A DNA stretch of 64,000 nucleotides from JAGPDB01 sp046331265 (lineage in GTDB: Bacteria; Actinomycetota; Acidimicrobiia; IMCC26256; JAGPDB01), in contig JAXLRE010000002.1 in assembly GCA_046331265.1 (NCBI GenBank), forward strand, positions 62,001-126,000, in the 5' to 3' direction. Of the stretch, positions 35,888 through 44,319 are shown piece by piece (within the stretch, counting starts at the first letter, position 1; each line of letters starts with the position of its first letter). The position numbers were made by a program, and so were the translations under genes. The notes below the pieces were generated by a model. The model did no database searches and was not told the DNA's origin. It saw only the letters and a program-made list of their open reading frames with translations.

Positions 35888-37480
35888 ATGGATTCCACTT
35901 CACTGGCAAGCAAAGATAAAGATGCGCTATTAACAATTGCAAAAACTTTAGGTATTAACGCAACTTCGAAACTAAAGAAAAGCGAACTTGTCGATGCGAT
36001 TATGAAAGCGCAATCGATTTCAGCTGATGGTAATGAAACTGGAAAATCAATAAGGTCAAGAAGAGCTTCATCTGTTGAACAAGATTCGATTGAAGCATTG
36101 GCAAATGAACAAGATTCAATATCAAATGATGACAAAGCAGAGTTTGCTCCTAGACCAATGAGTCGTCGACCAAAAGAACAAGAAACAAAATCTGAAACGC
36201 AAAGAGAAAATGTAAAGTTTGAATCTGAATCAGAATCAGAGTCTGAAGAAGACGACGACAATTCGCGACGTAGACGTCGACGCAGGGGATCAAGAGATAA
36301 TCAAACTGATGATCGTATGTCTGATGTTGAGCCTATGGATGTATCAGGTTTATTAGAAGTTCGTGAAGAAGGATATGGATTTTTGCGTTGTAACGGATAT
36401 CTTCCACAAAAAGGTGATGCATATGTTTCTGCGCAGATGATAAGAAAACTTTCTTTACGCAAAGGTGACTTAATTGTTGGTGCAATGAAACCACCTCATG
36501 AAGATGACCGTAAGCCAACACCGTTACTAAGAGTTGACACGGTTAATGGCATAGATGTTGAGCAGGCAAGAGGTCGAAGAAAGTTTGAAGACTTAACCCC
36601 GTTGTTTCCAGACGAGCATTTATTAATGCAGCTTGAGTCTGCACCTCAGGAACTAACTGGTCGAATTATCGATTTGGTTTCACCAATCGGTAAAGGTCAA
36701 CGTGGTTTGATCGTTTCACCACCGAAGGCTGGTAAAACAACGATCATGAAATCAATTGTTGAATCAATTGAGTACAACAACCCTGAAGTTCATTTAATGG
36801 TTCTACTTGTCGATGAACGTCCAGAAGAAGTAACAGACATGCGTCGACACACTCAACGAGGTGAAGTTATATCTTCTACATTCGATCGTCCACCTGAAGA
36901 ACATACTCGTGTTGCAGAACTGGCAATTGAAAGAGCAAAACGTTTGGTTGAAGATGGTCGCGATGTTGTTATCATTCTCGATGGTATAACTCGTTTAGCG
37001 CGGGCATATAACTTAAGTGCTCCAGTTTCAGGACGAATACTTTCTGGTGGTGTTGATTCACAAGCGCTTTATCCTCCTAAGAAATTCTTTGGTGCAGCTA
37101 GAAATATTGAAGAGGGTGGTTCATTAACCATTCTTGCGACAGCACTTGTTGATACAGGTTCGAAAATGGATGAAGTTATCTTCGAAGAATTTAAAGGTAC
37201 AGGTAATATGGAACTTCGTCTTGACCGTCGTGTTGCAGAAAGAAGAATATTCCCAGCTATTGATGTCGATTCATCATCGACTCGTCATGAAGAGTTGCTC
37301 TTTGATCGTTCACAACTTAATTCTGTATGGAAACTTCGACGTGTTCTGCATGCACTTGAAGGTGGGGAGAACGGAAAGACTGGTGCCGGTCTCGAATTAT
37401 TGCTTGAAAAATTAAAGCAAACAAAGAATAATGACGAATTTTTAGCAGAGATAGCAAAGAACCCAGCTCCTGGAGCGTAA
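35888..37480 (+). CDS. rho: transcription termination factor Rho
   Basis: Hexameric RNA helicase that ends transcription. The N-terminal Rho-N/SAP-like segment (about residues 10-40) is followed by an actinobacterial-type insertion (about 55-150) that is acidic/Ser-Glu rich and then Arg-rich (DNSRRRRRRRGS). Next come the RNA-binding cold-shock domain (SGLLEVREEGYGFLR, near 152-166), Walker A PPKAGKTT (about 280) and Walker B VVIILDGITRLAR. AAAAGGA ribosome binding site. The 129-bp upstream gap holds no recognised site. rpmE, often just after rho in actinobacteria, is absent here. Confidence 0.95.
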   Translation: MDSTSLASKDKDALLTIAKTLGINATSKLKKSELVDAIMKAQSISADGNETGKSIRSRRASSVEQDSIEALANEQDSISNDDKAEFAPRPMSRRPKEQETKSETQRENVKFESESESESEEDDDNSRRRRRRRGSRDNQTDDRMSDVEPMDVSGLLEVREEGYGFLRCNGYLPQKGDAYVSAQMIRKLSLRKGDLIVGAMKPPHEDDRKPTPLLRVDTVNGIDVEQARGRRKFEDLTPLFPDEHLLMQLESAPQELTGRIIDLVSPIGKGQRGLIVSPPKAGKTTIMKSIVESIEYNNPEVHLMVLLVDERPEEVTDMRRHTQRGEVISSTFDRPPEEHTRVAELAIERAKRLVEDGRDVVIILDGITRLARAYNLSAPVSGRILSGGVDSQALYPPKKFFGAARNIEEGGSLTILATALVDTGSKMDEVIFEEFKGTGNMELRLDRRVAERRIFPAIDVDSSSTRHEELLFDRSQLNSVWKLRRVLHALEGGENGKTGAGLELLLEKLKQTKNNDEFLAEIAKNPAPGA

Positions 37481-37488
37481 ATTCAGTA

Positions 37489-38538
37489 ATGAAAATTAAA
37501 CATCACATATTATTGCTAAGTGCAGCTCGTGCTATGGGCGGTCAAGCTGTTCTTAACGGTGTGATGATGCGTGGTGAAAAATCTTATGCAGTCGCATGTC
37601 GTCGAGCTGATGAATCAATCGACGTAAAAATATTTGATGTTCCTAGTTTTGCAATTAAGTTTTCAAAGTTTCCACTATTGCGTGGAGTTATGGGACTTGG
37701 TGAAGCAATGGCTTTGGGTTATCGAGCTTTAATGCATAGCGCTGATTTAGCTATTAAAGATGAAGAAGCAAAAGAAAAAGCAGAAAACGGTGAATCTCAA
37801 AGTACTGATGATGAAGAAGGAAAAACTTTAGGAAAAGTAACTGTTGGTTTGTCTGTAACTTTTTCATTAGTGTTTTTCATTGCTCTTTTTATTGTTGCAC
37901 CTTTGCTTGGAAGTAAGTGGATCCAAAATTTATTTGATTTAAATCATTGGCAAAGCTTTATTGTCGAATCTGTTTTACGTTTGGTGATTTTTTTAGGATA
38001 CTTATCTTTAGTTTCGCTTATGAGTGATATTAAACGTGTTTTTCAATATCATGGTGCTGAGCATAAAGCTATTGCCGCATATGAAAACGATGTTGTATTA
38101 ACACCACCAAGCGCTCAACAGTTCACAACTGCACATGTAAGATGTGGAACAAACTTTTTGTTAATTGTTATGGTGATGTCGATTGTTTTTTATGCAGGCA
38201 TTGCTGCATTTTTGCCAGGTATCCCAATTTGGGGATTAATACTTTCACGCATATTAGTTATTCCTTTAATTGCAGGTGTGAGCTATGAAATTATTAGAGC
38301 AGCTGCAACCAGAATGGAACATGTATTAGTTCGTGTTCTTATAAAACCAGGATTGTGGTTGCAAAAAATTACGACGCGAGCACCTAGCGATGATCAATGT
38401 GAAGTCGCAATTGTTTCTTTGAAATCGGTTTTTTCACCAGAACAATTAAATGAAGTTGAATCTAGAACCAAGCTTTTGGCGGAGCCTTCATGGCAAACAA
38501 TTGATGAAGTTCAACAAAAATTAGCTATTTCAGCATAA
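37489..38538 (+). CDS. DUF1385 family membrane protein
   Basis: A 349-aa protein with the DUF1385 signature: GGQAVLNGVMMRG near the N terminus, HGAEHKAIAAYEND near residue 187 and a CGTNFLL segment. Four or five hydrophobic segments lie between about 125 and 275. Function is unknown in the family, but it regularly sits between rho/rpmE and prfA in actinobacteria, as here. It begins 9 bases after rho and is probably co-transcribed. Confidence 0.85.
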   Translation: MKIKHHILLLSAARAMGGQAVLNGVMMRGEKSYAVACRRADESIDVKIFDVPSFAIKFSKFPLLRGVMGLGEAMALGYRALMHSADLAIKDEEAKEKAENGESQSTDDEEGKTLGKVTVGLSVTFSLVFFIALFIVAPLLGSKWIQNLFDLNHWQSFIVESVLRLVIFLGYLSLVSLMSDIKRVFQYHGAEHKAIAAYENDVVLTPPSAQQFTTAHVRCGTNFLLIVMVMSIVFYAGIAAFLPGIPIWGLILSRILVIPLIAGVSYEIIRAAATRMEHVLVRVLIKPGLWLQKITTRAPSDDQCEVAIVSLKSVFSPEQLNEVESRTKLLAEPSWQTIDEVQQKLAISA

Positions 38539-38625
38539 AATTAATTGTCTATAGTTGCCATATATTGCTGTTATTCGCGTTATTCGCTAAAAGGTGTGAA
38601 ATGACGATTAATTCGCAAAAATGTA

Positions 38626-38654
38626 TTGACTAAGAAATATGTCCGTTATATGAT
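38626..38654 (+). promoter_or_regulatory. strong sigma-70-type promoter for the small RNA
   Basis: TTGACT (38626-38631), a 17-nt spacer, then TATGAT (38649-38654). This is the best housekeeping-type promoter I see in the window. The expected start is near 38661. No coding region follows before the terminator. Confidence 0.75.
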
Positions 38655-38660
38655 GAATTT

Positions 38661-38771
38661 ATCACCAGGGGCGGTGACAACAGCTGTAAGGTAGATCAAA
38701 GCTTCGGGGCGACGCTTTTAGATCCCTTCAGAACTTAAATTCCTTCATCCGGGCAGATGAAGGAATTTTTT
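38661..38771 (+). ncRNA. candidate structured small RNA
   Basis: In the 374-bp gap after DUF1385, a strong promoter and an intrinsic terminator frame about 110 nt with no plausible open reading frame. Predicted folds are a 5' hairpin TCACC-AGGGGC-GGTGA; a middle stem GATC AAAGC / GCTTT TA GATC around a GC-rich loop (TTCGGGGCGAC, about 38693-38723); and the terminator hairpin. It does not carry the SRP, 6S, tmRNA or RNase P signatures I know. Identity unknown. Confidence 0.6.
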
Positions 38772-38772
38772 T
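38737..38772 (+). terminator. intrinsic terminator of the small RNA
   Basis: A 13-bp stem (AATTCCTTCATC / GATGAAGGAATT plus one A-T pair) with loop CGGGCA, followed by a run of seven T. Very strong. Confidence 0.9.
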
Positions 38773-38786
38773 GTCCCCCTTCTTTC

Positions 38787-38837
38787 CCGTGTTGGGTCGA
38801 AAAACTATCGTTTTTCGATAGAAAATCCCACAAACAC
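38787..38837 (+). repeat. 51-bp dyad repeat, copy A
   Basis: Identical over 51 bp to copies at 43152-43202 and 57354-57404. Its ends GTGTT/AACAC and GGG/CCC pair. The centre can form either TCGAAAAA-CTATCG-TTTTTCGA or CTATCG-TTTTT-CGATAG, but not both. It lies just after the small RNA terminator. Confidence 0.9.
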
Positions 38838-38863
38838 TGAAGCGTATTTGCTTATATGTACTT

Positions 38864-38880
38864 AAATGTCCTATTCTGTA
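38864..38880 (+). promoter_or_regulatory. TGTCC element, divergent copy upstream of the Thr-rich LAXTG gene
   Basis: AAATGTCCTATTCTGTA matches the 18-mer at 10848 and 39641 with one gap and a few changes. TTATAT just upstream is a candidate -10 box, as at the rfbF copy. It ends 32 bases before the start codon. Confidence 0.4.
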
Positions 38881-38912
38881 TATTGTTGATTTTTAATAGC
38901 TAGGAAGGCATC

Positions 38913-39515
38913 ATGGTCGCAACTACTACAAAACTACAAAGAATTATTCTTATATCTATAGTTTCTTTAATACTTGTCATAGGTGCAGCTAACGCTTTCG
39001 CTAACGACTCGAGTAATTCGGCTTCTAACTTGTCTGGCGAATATTCATGTGGATGTACAACTAGACCGTCTACTACGTCTACGACGACAACGACGACTAG
39101 ACCAACAACTACTTCTACTTCTACAACGACTACAACTGCACCAACAACTACAACAACGAGCACGTCTACTACAACGACTACTTCTACTACGTCTACGACG
39201 ACAACGACGACTAGACCAACGACTACATCTACTTCTACGACTACAACGACTGCCCCAACAACCACTACGACTGCAGCAACAACAACATCAGCTCCTTCAA
39301 CGACAGTTTTAGGAACGGTTGTTACTTCAGCTCCAACAACTGCTCCTCAAGTTAAGGGAACAAGCGTTTCTTCATCTTTGGCTGTTACTGGATCACAAAG
39401 TTTGTATATCGCTATTGCAGGTTTAAGCATCTTGGGTGTAGGGCTAATTCTTGCTTTAGGTATGAAAAAGCGTTCACAAAATAAAATGGGCGTAAATTCT
39501 TACCGTACTTGGTAG
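38913..39515 (+). CDS. Thr-rich surface protein with LAVTG sortase anchor
   Basis: A 200-aa exported protein. Signal peptide about residues 1-31 (ends NAFA). A short segment has two Cys (CGC near residue 47), then a long Thr/Ser/Pro stalk (about 50-130) that is probably glycosylated. A typical sorting signal follows: LAVTG at 156-160, hydrophobic helix, then KKRS. LAXTG is the motif of class E sortases of actinobacteria. No sortase is seen in the window. Ribosome binding site AGGAAGG. Its neighbour at 39678 has the same anchor type. Confidence 0.82.
   Translation: MVATTTKLQRIILISIVSLILVIGAANAFANDSSNSASNLSGEYSCGCTTRPSTTSTTTTTTRPTTTSTSTTTTTAPTTTTTSTSTTTTTSTTSTTTTTTRPTTTSTSTTTTTAPTTTTTAATTTSAPSTTVLGTVVTSAPTTAPQVKGTSVSSSLAVTGSQSLYIAIAGLSILGVGLILALGMKKRSQNKMGVNSYRTW
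39069..39290 (+). repeat. 114-bp tandem repeat encoding the Thr stalk
   Basis: The segment beginning TCTACTACGTCTACGACGAC recurs 114 bp later (39183) with few changes, giving two 38-residue units of Thr-Ser-Thr-rich sequence. Recombination could change the stalk length in frame. Confidence 0.75.
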
Positions 39516-39640
39516 GCCTAAGAAGCTATCTTTTTTGTATCGTATATAACAAATTCGTAGCACGTCATAAAAAGTACTTTTATTCTTGTTAATTCTTTTC
39601 TTGCGCATTATTCGTATTATGCGGTATTATTAAATATACC

Positions 39641-39658
39641 AATTGTCCATATTGCGTA
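39641..39658 (+). promoter_or_regulatory. TGTCC element upstream of the VWA surface gene (AATTGTCCATATTGCGTA)
   Basis: An exact 18-bp copy of the element at 10848-10865. It ends 19 bases before the ATG, within the predicted 5' leader. An inverted repeat GGTAT...ATACC lies directly upstream (39623-39640). Confidence 0.5.
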
Positions 39659-39677
39659 GTAGCCACGCGGAGGAACC

Positions 39678-42600
39678 ATGCAAACCCCAAATATTGTCAA
39701 CAAAATAACGACACGATCAAAAATATTTAAATTAAACATTTTATTACTTATAACTTTTGTCATTGCAGCGACAATGACAGTTTCATTTGCAACAGAAGCA
39801 CAACAAACAAACTGTGGTGCAAGAGTCGCATTAGTTTTAGACAGATCATCATCAATTGGTGTTGATCAATTTTCTGGCGGTGCAGCACAAAGTGAAGCAA
39901 ACGTTGCAGCAATTAAAAATGGTGCTATGTCATTCGTTGATGCACTTAAAGGTCCTGACTCATACATGGACGTTTATGCATTCGCATCTGTGGCGCAAAG
40001 AATTAACTCAGGTGGTTGGTTCAAACTAGATGGCAACTTTAATTCAACAACTACAAATGTAGATCTCCAAAAGTTTGTAATTGGTACAACTAAATTTAAG
40101 CGTGGTGCAACATCGTCTTCAGAAAATGCATACAACGATGGTATGACAGCAAGTTCTGAAGGATTGACAAACTGGAACGGTGCACTAAATCTTGTAGGTG
40201 CATCAAGACAAGATCCATTCCCAACACACCTCGTAATATTCACAGACGGTAACCCAACAACAAACCAAAGCGAAGTAGATAAAGCACTTGCAGCAGGCGG
40301 AAGCTTTGCAGCTTCAGGTCAAACAAATGTTGACGGTGTAGATGCAGACGATATTTCAACAGCTGTTGCTTCTGCAAACTTCCTTCGTGCAATTGGTATC
40401 AAAATCATTCCTATCGCAGTTGGTGCTGAAGGAATCGTAAACATGGCTAACCTTCAAGCACTTGCTGGTGCTGGAAACCCTGTGTACCGTGCAAACGACT
40501 ACTCACAATTAACAAATATGTTCAAACAAGCTGCAGCAAATATTTGTGTGCAACCAAAACCAACAACAATAAATGTAAACGCTCGTGACACAGATGGAAA
40601 CTTAATTTCTGTACCAGTTAACGTTGGAACAACAGGAACAGATGGTGGACCAAGTGCTGCAGGTGATAACCGAAATACACCAACAGATCCAAACAACCAA
40701 TGGACATCTTGGTCATTTAAAACACTCGACAACTGGAGAGCACGTATAACTCAAACAGCAGTACCTGCAGGATACGTTCCAGTAAAAGACTTCTGTCGAA
40801 GAGAAGCTCTTACGAATCCAGATCTTCCACAACGTGAAGGAACAGAAAACTCTCCATCTAACATAATCATGGATCCAATCCAACCAGGTGGAAACATATA
40901 CTGTCAGTTCGTTCTAAAGAAATTAACAGACGGTATTCAAATCCTAAAAGATGTAACACCTACAACTGCAAAACGCGGTGAAGCAGTTACATACTCTTTC
41001 GTAGTAAAGAACACTGGAAACACAAAACTTACAAACATTAAAATCACTGACCCAATGCTTGGTGGTCAAGTTGGAACAATTGCTTCACTAGAACCAGGTG
41101 CAAGCTCAGCTCCAATCACAAAGACATACACAATTCCTAACAATGCAACAGGAACAATCCACAACGTTGCAACTGCAACAGGAACACCAGTTAATCCAGA
41201 CGGATCAGTGCGACCAGAAGTTAAAGATGACGACCCAGCTGACGTTGTAGTACAACTTCGACAAGGTCAAACAATCGAAAAATCTGTTACTCCTGAAATA
41301 GCAAGCGTAGGAACAGAAGTTACATATACAATATCTGTAAAGAACACAGGCGAAGGCCCTCTTTCAAACGTTGTCGTAACTGACGCTACACTTGGCAAAG
41401 AAGTAACAATTGCTGGACCGATCGCACCAGGTGCGACTGGCGCAACACAAATTAAATACACAATCAAGCAGGGTGATTTCAAAGATGGTGTATTTACAAA
41501 CGTTGCATGTATCAAAGGTACGCAAACTTGTGACGATGCAAAAGTTAAGTCACCACAAGTTGAACTAACAAAATCAGGACCTGCAACAGCAAAACCAGGA
41601 GATAAAGTTAAGTACACATTCACTGTTAAAAATGTTGGTGTTGTTGACTTAACAAATATCAAGATTAAAGATGACACACTAAGCAAGTACACAAGCTCGC
41701 CGGTTGTTATCGAAATCCCTGGAACGCTTAAGCCAGGCCAAACAAGTGAAGTTAAAACATACGAATTTACAATTCCAAAAGACTTCAAAGAAAACTCATT
41801 TAAGAACGTCGCGGTAGTTCACTCGAACCCTGTAGACCCAACAACTGGTAATCCAATCACTGGAACAGATGTGACAGATGACGATGACCACGTAATTGGT
41901 CTATCAAGATGGGTTGCTACTAAAACTGCTGACAAGTCAGTTGTGGTTCCTGGAACAGAAGTTACTTACACAATATCTGTAAAGAACACAGGTGCTGTGG
42001 ATCTAAGTAACATCGAAGTTTCAGACGCAACAATCGGTTTCCCTGCAGATGGAAAACCAGTAGTAATAGCTTCTCTTAAAGTTGGAGAAACGAAATCAGT
42101 AACAGCTAAATATACAATTCCTGCAAATTTCACAGGAAAAACATTTAAGAACACAGCTCTTGTATGTGTTGATCCAAAAGATGGCTCAACAGTAGATGCA
42201 GGTGTAAGTTCAGCTGACTGTCAAGAACCAACAGCAACCGTAGATGTAGCAAAAATCGCTATAACTAAAACTGCTGACAAAGAAACAGCTCTTCCTGGAG
42301 ACAAAGTTATCTACACATTCGTCGTAGAGAACACAGGGAACGTTTCTATAGACCCAACTCCAATTAATGACAATGTATTAGGTGTAATTGGTGACCCAGG
42401 CATACTAAAGCCAGGCGAGAAAGCTACATTTACAAAAGAATACATTGTTCCAAAAGAAACTAAAGATGGTACAAGTATTAAGAACATTGCAACTGTGTGT
42501 GCACCAGTTCCAGGTACAACTTCAACAGTTACTGGTACAGACTGTGTAACAACATGTCCTGCAAGTTCATTAACAACATTGTGTGCGCAAGATGACCACA

Positions 42601-43094
42601 CATTGCTAGTACAAGTTCCATCAATCAAGATTGACAAAACTGCAGACAAGACAACAGCAAATGTTGGTGACAGTGTTGTATACACATTCGTTGTAACTAA
42701 TACATCGAAAGTAACACTAACTGACATATCAGTAACAGATAACGTATTAGGTGACCTTGGCAAGATCGACAAACTTGAGCCAGGTGCATCTGCTACAAAG
42801 TCCGTAACTTATGTTGTTCCATCATCAGCTGCAGCAGCTGGATCAATTCGAAACGTTGCAACAGCTTGTTTCGCAACGCCAAAAGTTGATACAAACTGTG
42901 CAAGTGATGACCATACGCTAAGTGTTACACAAGTTCTTGGAACGAGCGTTACACGACCACCATCAACAGTGAGCAATACACTTGCTTTCACTGGTGCGCA
43001 AAGCGGATGGCTTGCATTGGTGGCAGGATTAATCGTTGGACTCGGTGCAACCTTGTTCATGATTACAAGAAAACGTAAAGGTGAAGCTCTTTAG
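39678..43094 (+). CDS. VWA-domain surface protein with DUF11 repeats and LAFTG anchor
   Basis: A 1138-aa wall-anchored protein. Signal peptide about residues 1-41. Von Willebrand A domain about 48-290 with the MIDAS motif DRSSS and a later FTDG. A linking domain (about 295-410) carries Cys residues. Then six repeats of about 110 aa begin with patterns such as K.VTP..A..G..VTY...VKNTG (DUF11/conserved-repeat type). LAFTG at 1102-1106 is followed by a hydrophobic helix and RKRK. It is probably an adhesin or pilus-like wall protein, fixed by a class E sortase. GGAGGAACC ribosome binding site. Confidence 0.88.
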   Translation: MQTPNIVNKITTRSKIFKLNILLLITFVIAATMTVSFATEAQQTNCGARVALVLDRSSSIGVDQFSGGAAQSEANVAAIKNGAMSFVDALKGPDSYMDVYAFASVAQRINSGGWFKLDGNFNSTTTNVDLQKFVIGTTKFKRGATSSSENAYNDGMTASSEGLTNWNGALNLVGASRQDPFPTHLVIFTDGNPTTNQSEVDKALAAGGSFAASGQTNVDGVDADDISTAVASANFLRAIGIKIIPIAVGAEGIVNMANLQALAGAGNPVYRANDYSQLTNMFKQAAANICVQPKPTTINVNARDTDGNLISVPVNVGTTGTDGGPSAAGDNRNTPTDPNNQWTSWSFKTLDNWRARITQTAVPAGYVPVKDFCRREALTNPDLPQREGTENSPSNIIMDPIQPGGNIYCQFVLKKLTDGIQILKDVTPTTAKRGEAVTYSFVVKNTGNTKLTNIKITDPMLGGQVGTIASLEPGASSAPITKTYTIPNNATGTIHNVATATGTPVNPDGSVRPEVKDDDPADVVVQLRQGQTIEKSVTPEIASVGTEVTYTISVKNTGEGPLSNVVVTDATLGKEVTIAGPIAPGATGATQIKYTIKQGDFKDGVFTNVACIKGTQTCDDAKVKSPQVELTKSGPATAKPGDKVKYTFTVKNVGVVDLTNIKIKDDTLSKYTSSPVVIEIPGTLKPGQTSEVKTYEFTIPKDFKENSFKNVAVVHSNPVDPTTGNPITGTDVTDDDDHVIGLSRWVATKTADKSVVVPGTEVTYTISVKNTGAVDLSNIEVSDATIGFPADGKPVVIASLKVGETKSVTAKYTIPANFTGKTFKNTALVCVDPKDGSTVDAGVSSADCQEPTATVDVAKIAITKTADKETALPGDKVIYTFVVENTGNVSIDPTPINDNVLGVIGDPGILKPGEKATFTKEYIVPKETKDGTSIKNIATVCAPVPGTTSTVTGTDCVTTCPASSLTTLCAQDDHTLLVQVPSIKIDKTADKTTANVGDSVVYTFVVTNTSKVTLTDISVTDNVLGDLGKIDKLEPGASATKSVTYVVPSSAAAAGSIRNVATACFATPKVDTNCASDDHTLSVTQVLGTSVTRPPSTVSNTLAFTGAQSGWLALVAGLIVGLGATLFMITRKRKGEAL

Positions 43095-43114
43095 TAGCTT
43101 TACCTTTTAGGGAG

Positions 43115-43145
43115 AAAAAAGAGTGGGGTAACCCACTCTTTTTTT
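43115..43145 (+). terminator. intrinsic terminator after the VWA surface gene
   Basis: A 13-bp stem AAAAAAGAGTGGG / CCCACTCTTTTTT with loop GTAA, ending in a T-run. The A-run on the 5' side makes it usable in both directions. Confidence 0.9.
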
Positions 43146-43151
43146 ATTTCT

Positions 43152-43202
43152 CCGTGTTGGGTCGAAAAACTATCGTTTTTCGATAGAAAATCCCACAAAC
43201 AC
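43152..43202 (+). repeat. 51-bp dyad repeat, copy B
   Basis: Exact copy of the element at 38787-38837. It lies 6 bases after the terminator of the VWA gene and 46 bases before prfA. Confidence 0.9.
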
Positions 43203-43236
43203 AATCTTAAAGTTCAGCGTCCACTTAAAAAAACTT

Positions 43237-43242
43237 TAAGAT
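43237..43242 (+). promoter_or_regulatory. -10-like box of prfA (TAAGAT)
   Basis: TAAGAT ends 6 nt before the GTG start of prfA. No Shine-Dalgarno sequence is present, so a leaderless message is likely. Confidence 0.45.
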
Positions 43243-43248
43243 GTAACA

Positions 43249-44319
43249 GTGAAATTTGAACAACTGAAAGACTTGTCTACAGAGCTTCAAGAGCTTGAAG
43301 ACTCGCTAAATGAACTATATGCACAGGGTAAGATTGATGAAGCGACCCATGTGTCTAAAAAAATTGCTGAATTAAAGCCTATTGTGGCTGCATATCAGGC
43401 CTACACTGATGCAAATAACGAGATTGATGAAGCTCATATTTTGTTGGAAAATGAAGCCGATCCTGAGATGAGGACTTTTTTAAATAACGAGATTGAAACA
43501 AAAAAGTCAACACTTGTTGATTTGGAGGCTGAACTAAATGAGCTTCTTTTGCCGAAGGACCCAAATGATCTAAGAAATGCAATTGTAGAAATTCGTGGAG
43601 CAGAAGGTGGGGAAGAAGGAAATCTTTGGGCTGGTGACTTGTACAGAATGTATACAAAATTTGCCGAGCGTCGAGGTTGGATTATTGAAGTTATTGATGC
43701 AATGGAATCAGAAAAAGGTGGCTACACATATATATCTTTCCTTGTGAAGGGAGACGAAGTCTGGAGCAACTGGAAATTCGAAGGTGGACCTCATCGTGTG
43801 CAGCGTGTGCCTGCGACAGAAACGCAAGGACGTGTTCACACTTCTGCTGCAACGGTAGCTGTGCTGCCTGAAGCACAAGAAGTCGATGTTCATATTGATC
43901 CGAATGATTTGATTATTGACGTATATCGAAGTTCTGGACCTGGAGGACAAAGTGTCAACACAACCGACTCAGCCGTTCGGATAACACACAAGCCAACAGG
44001 GTTAGTTGTTAGCAATCAAGATCAAAAAAGCCAAATCAAAAATCGTGAAAAAGCTATGAAAGTTTTGCGTTCGCGTTTACTGCAGATCGAACAAGAAAAA
44101 GCAGATGCCGAACTAGGTAATGCTCGTCAAAGCCAAGTTAAAGGTGGTGGACGAGGCGATAAAATCCGAACATACAATTACAAAGACAATCGCATTACAG
44201 ATCACCGCATCGGACTAACGCAATATAATCTTGATCGTGTTCTAGAAGGAGATTTGGATAGCGTAGTTGAAGCATTGCGCCAAGCCGAAAGAGCGGAACA
44301 ACTTGCTGCGAGCATTTAA
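43249..44319 (+). CDS. prfA: peptide chain release factor 1
   Basis: Reads UAA and UAG stop codons and releases the peptide. The codon-recognition PxT region is PATETQGRVHTS (about residues 185-196). The catalytic GGQ motif in SSGPGGQSVNT is near residue 232; its Gln is the target of PrmC. 356 aa is the usual length. GTG start without ribosome binding site. The stop codon overlaps the first base of prmC, so the two are coupled. Confidence 0.96.
   Translation: MKFEQLKDLSTELQELEDSLNELYAQGKIDEATHVSKKIAELKPIVAAYQAYTDANNEIDEAHILLENEADPEMRTFLNNEIETKKSTLVDLEAELNELLLPKDPNDLRNAIVEIRGAEGGEEGNLWAGDLYRMYTKFAERRGWIIEVIDAMESEKGGYTYISFLVKGDEVWSNWKFEGGPHRVQRVPATETQGRVHTSAATVAVLPEAQEVDVHIDPNDLIIDVYRSSGPGGQSVNTTDSAVRITHKPTGLVVSNQDQKSQIKNREKAMKVLRSRLLQIEQEKADAELGNARQSQVKGGGRGDKIRTYNYKDNRITDHRIGLTQYNLDRVLEGDLDSVVEALRQAERAEQLAASI

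Noticed and set aside
38661..38771. Small RNA as SRP RNA, 6S RNA or a c-di-GMP riboswitch
   Set aside because: The conserved SRP loop, the 6S bubble and the riboswitch core sequences are not present, and a terminator directly follows without a downstream gene in the same unit.
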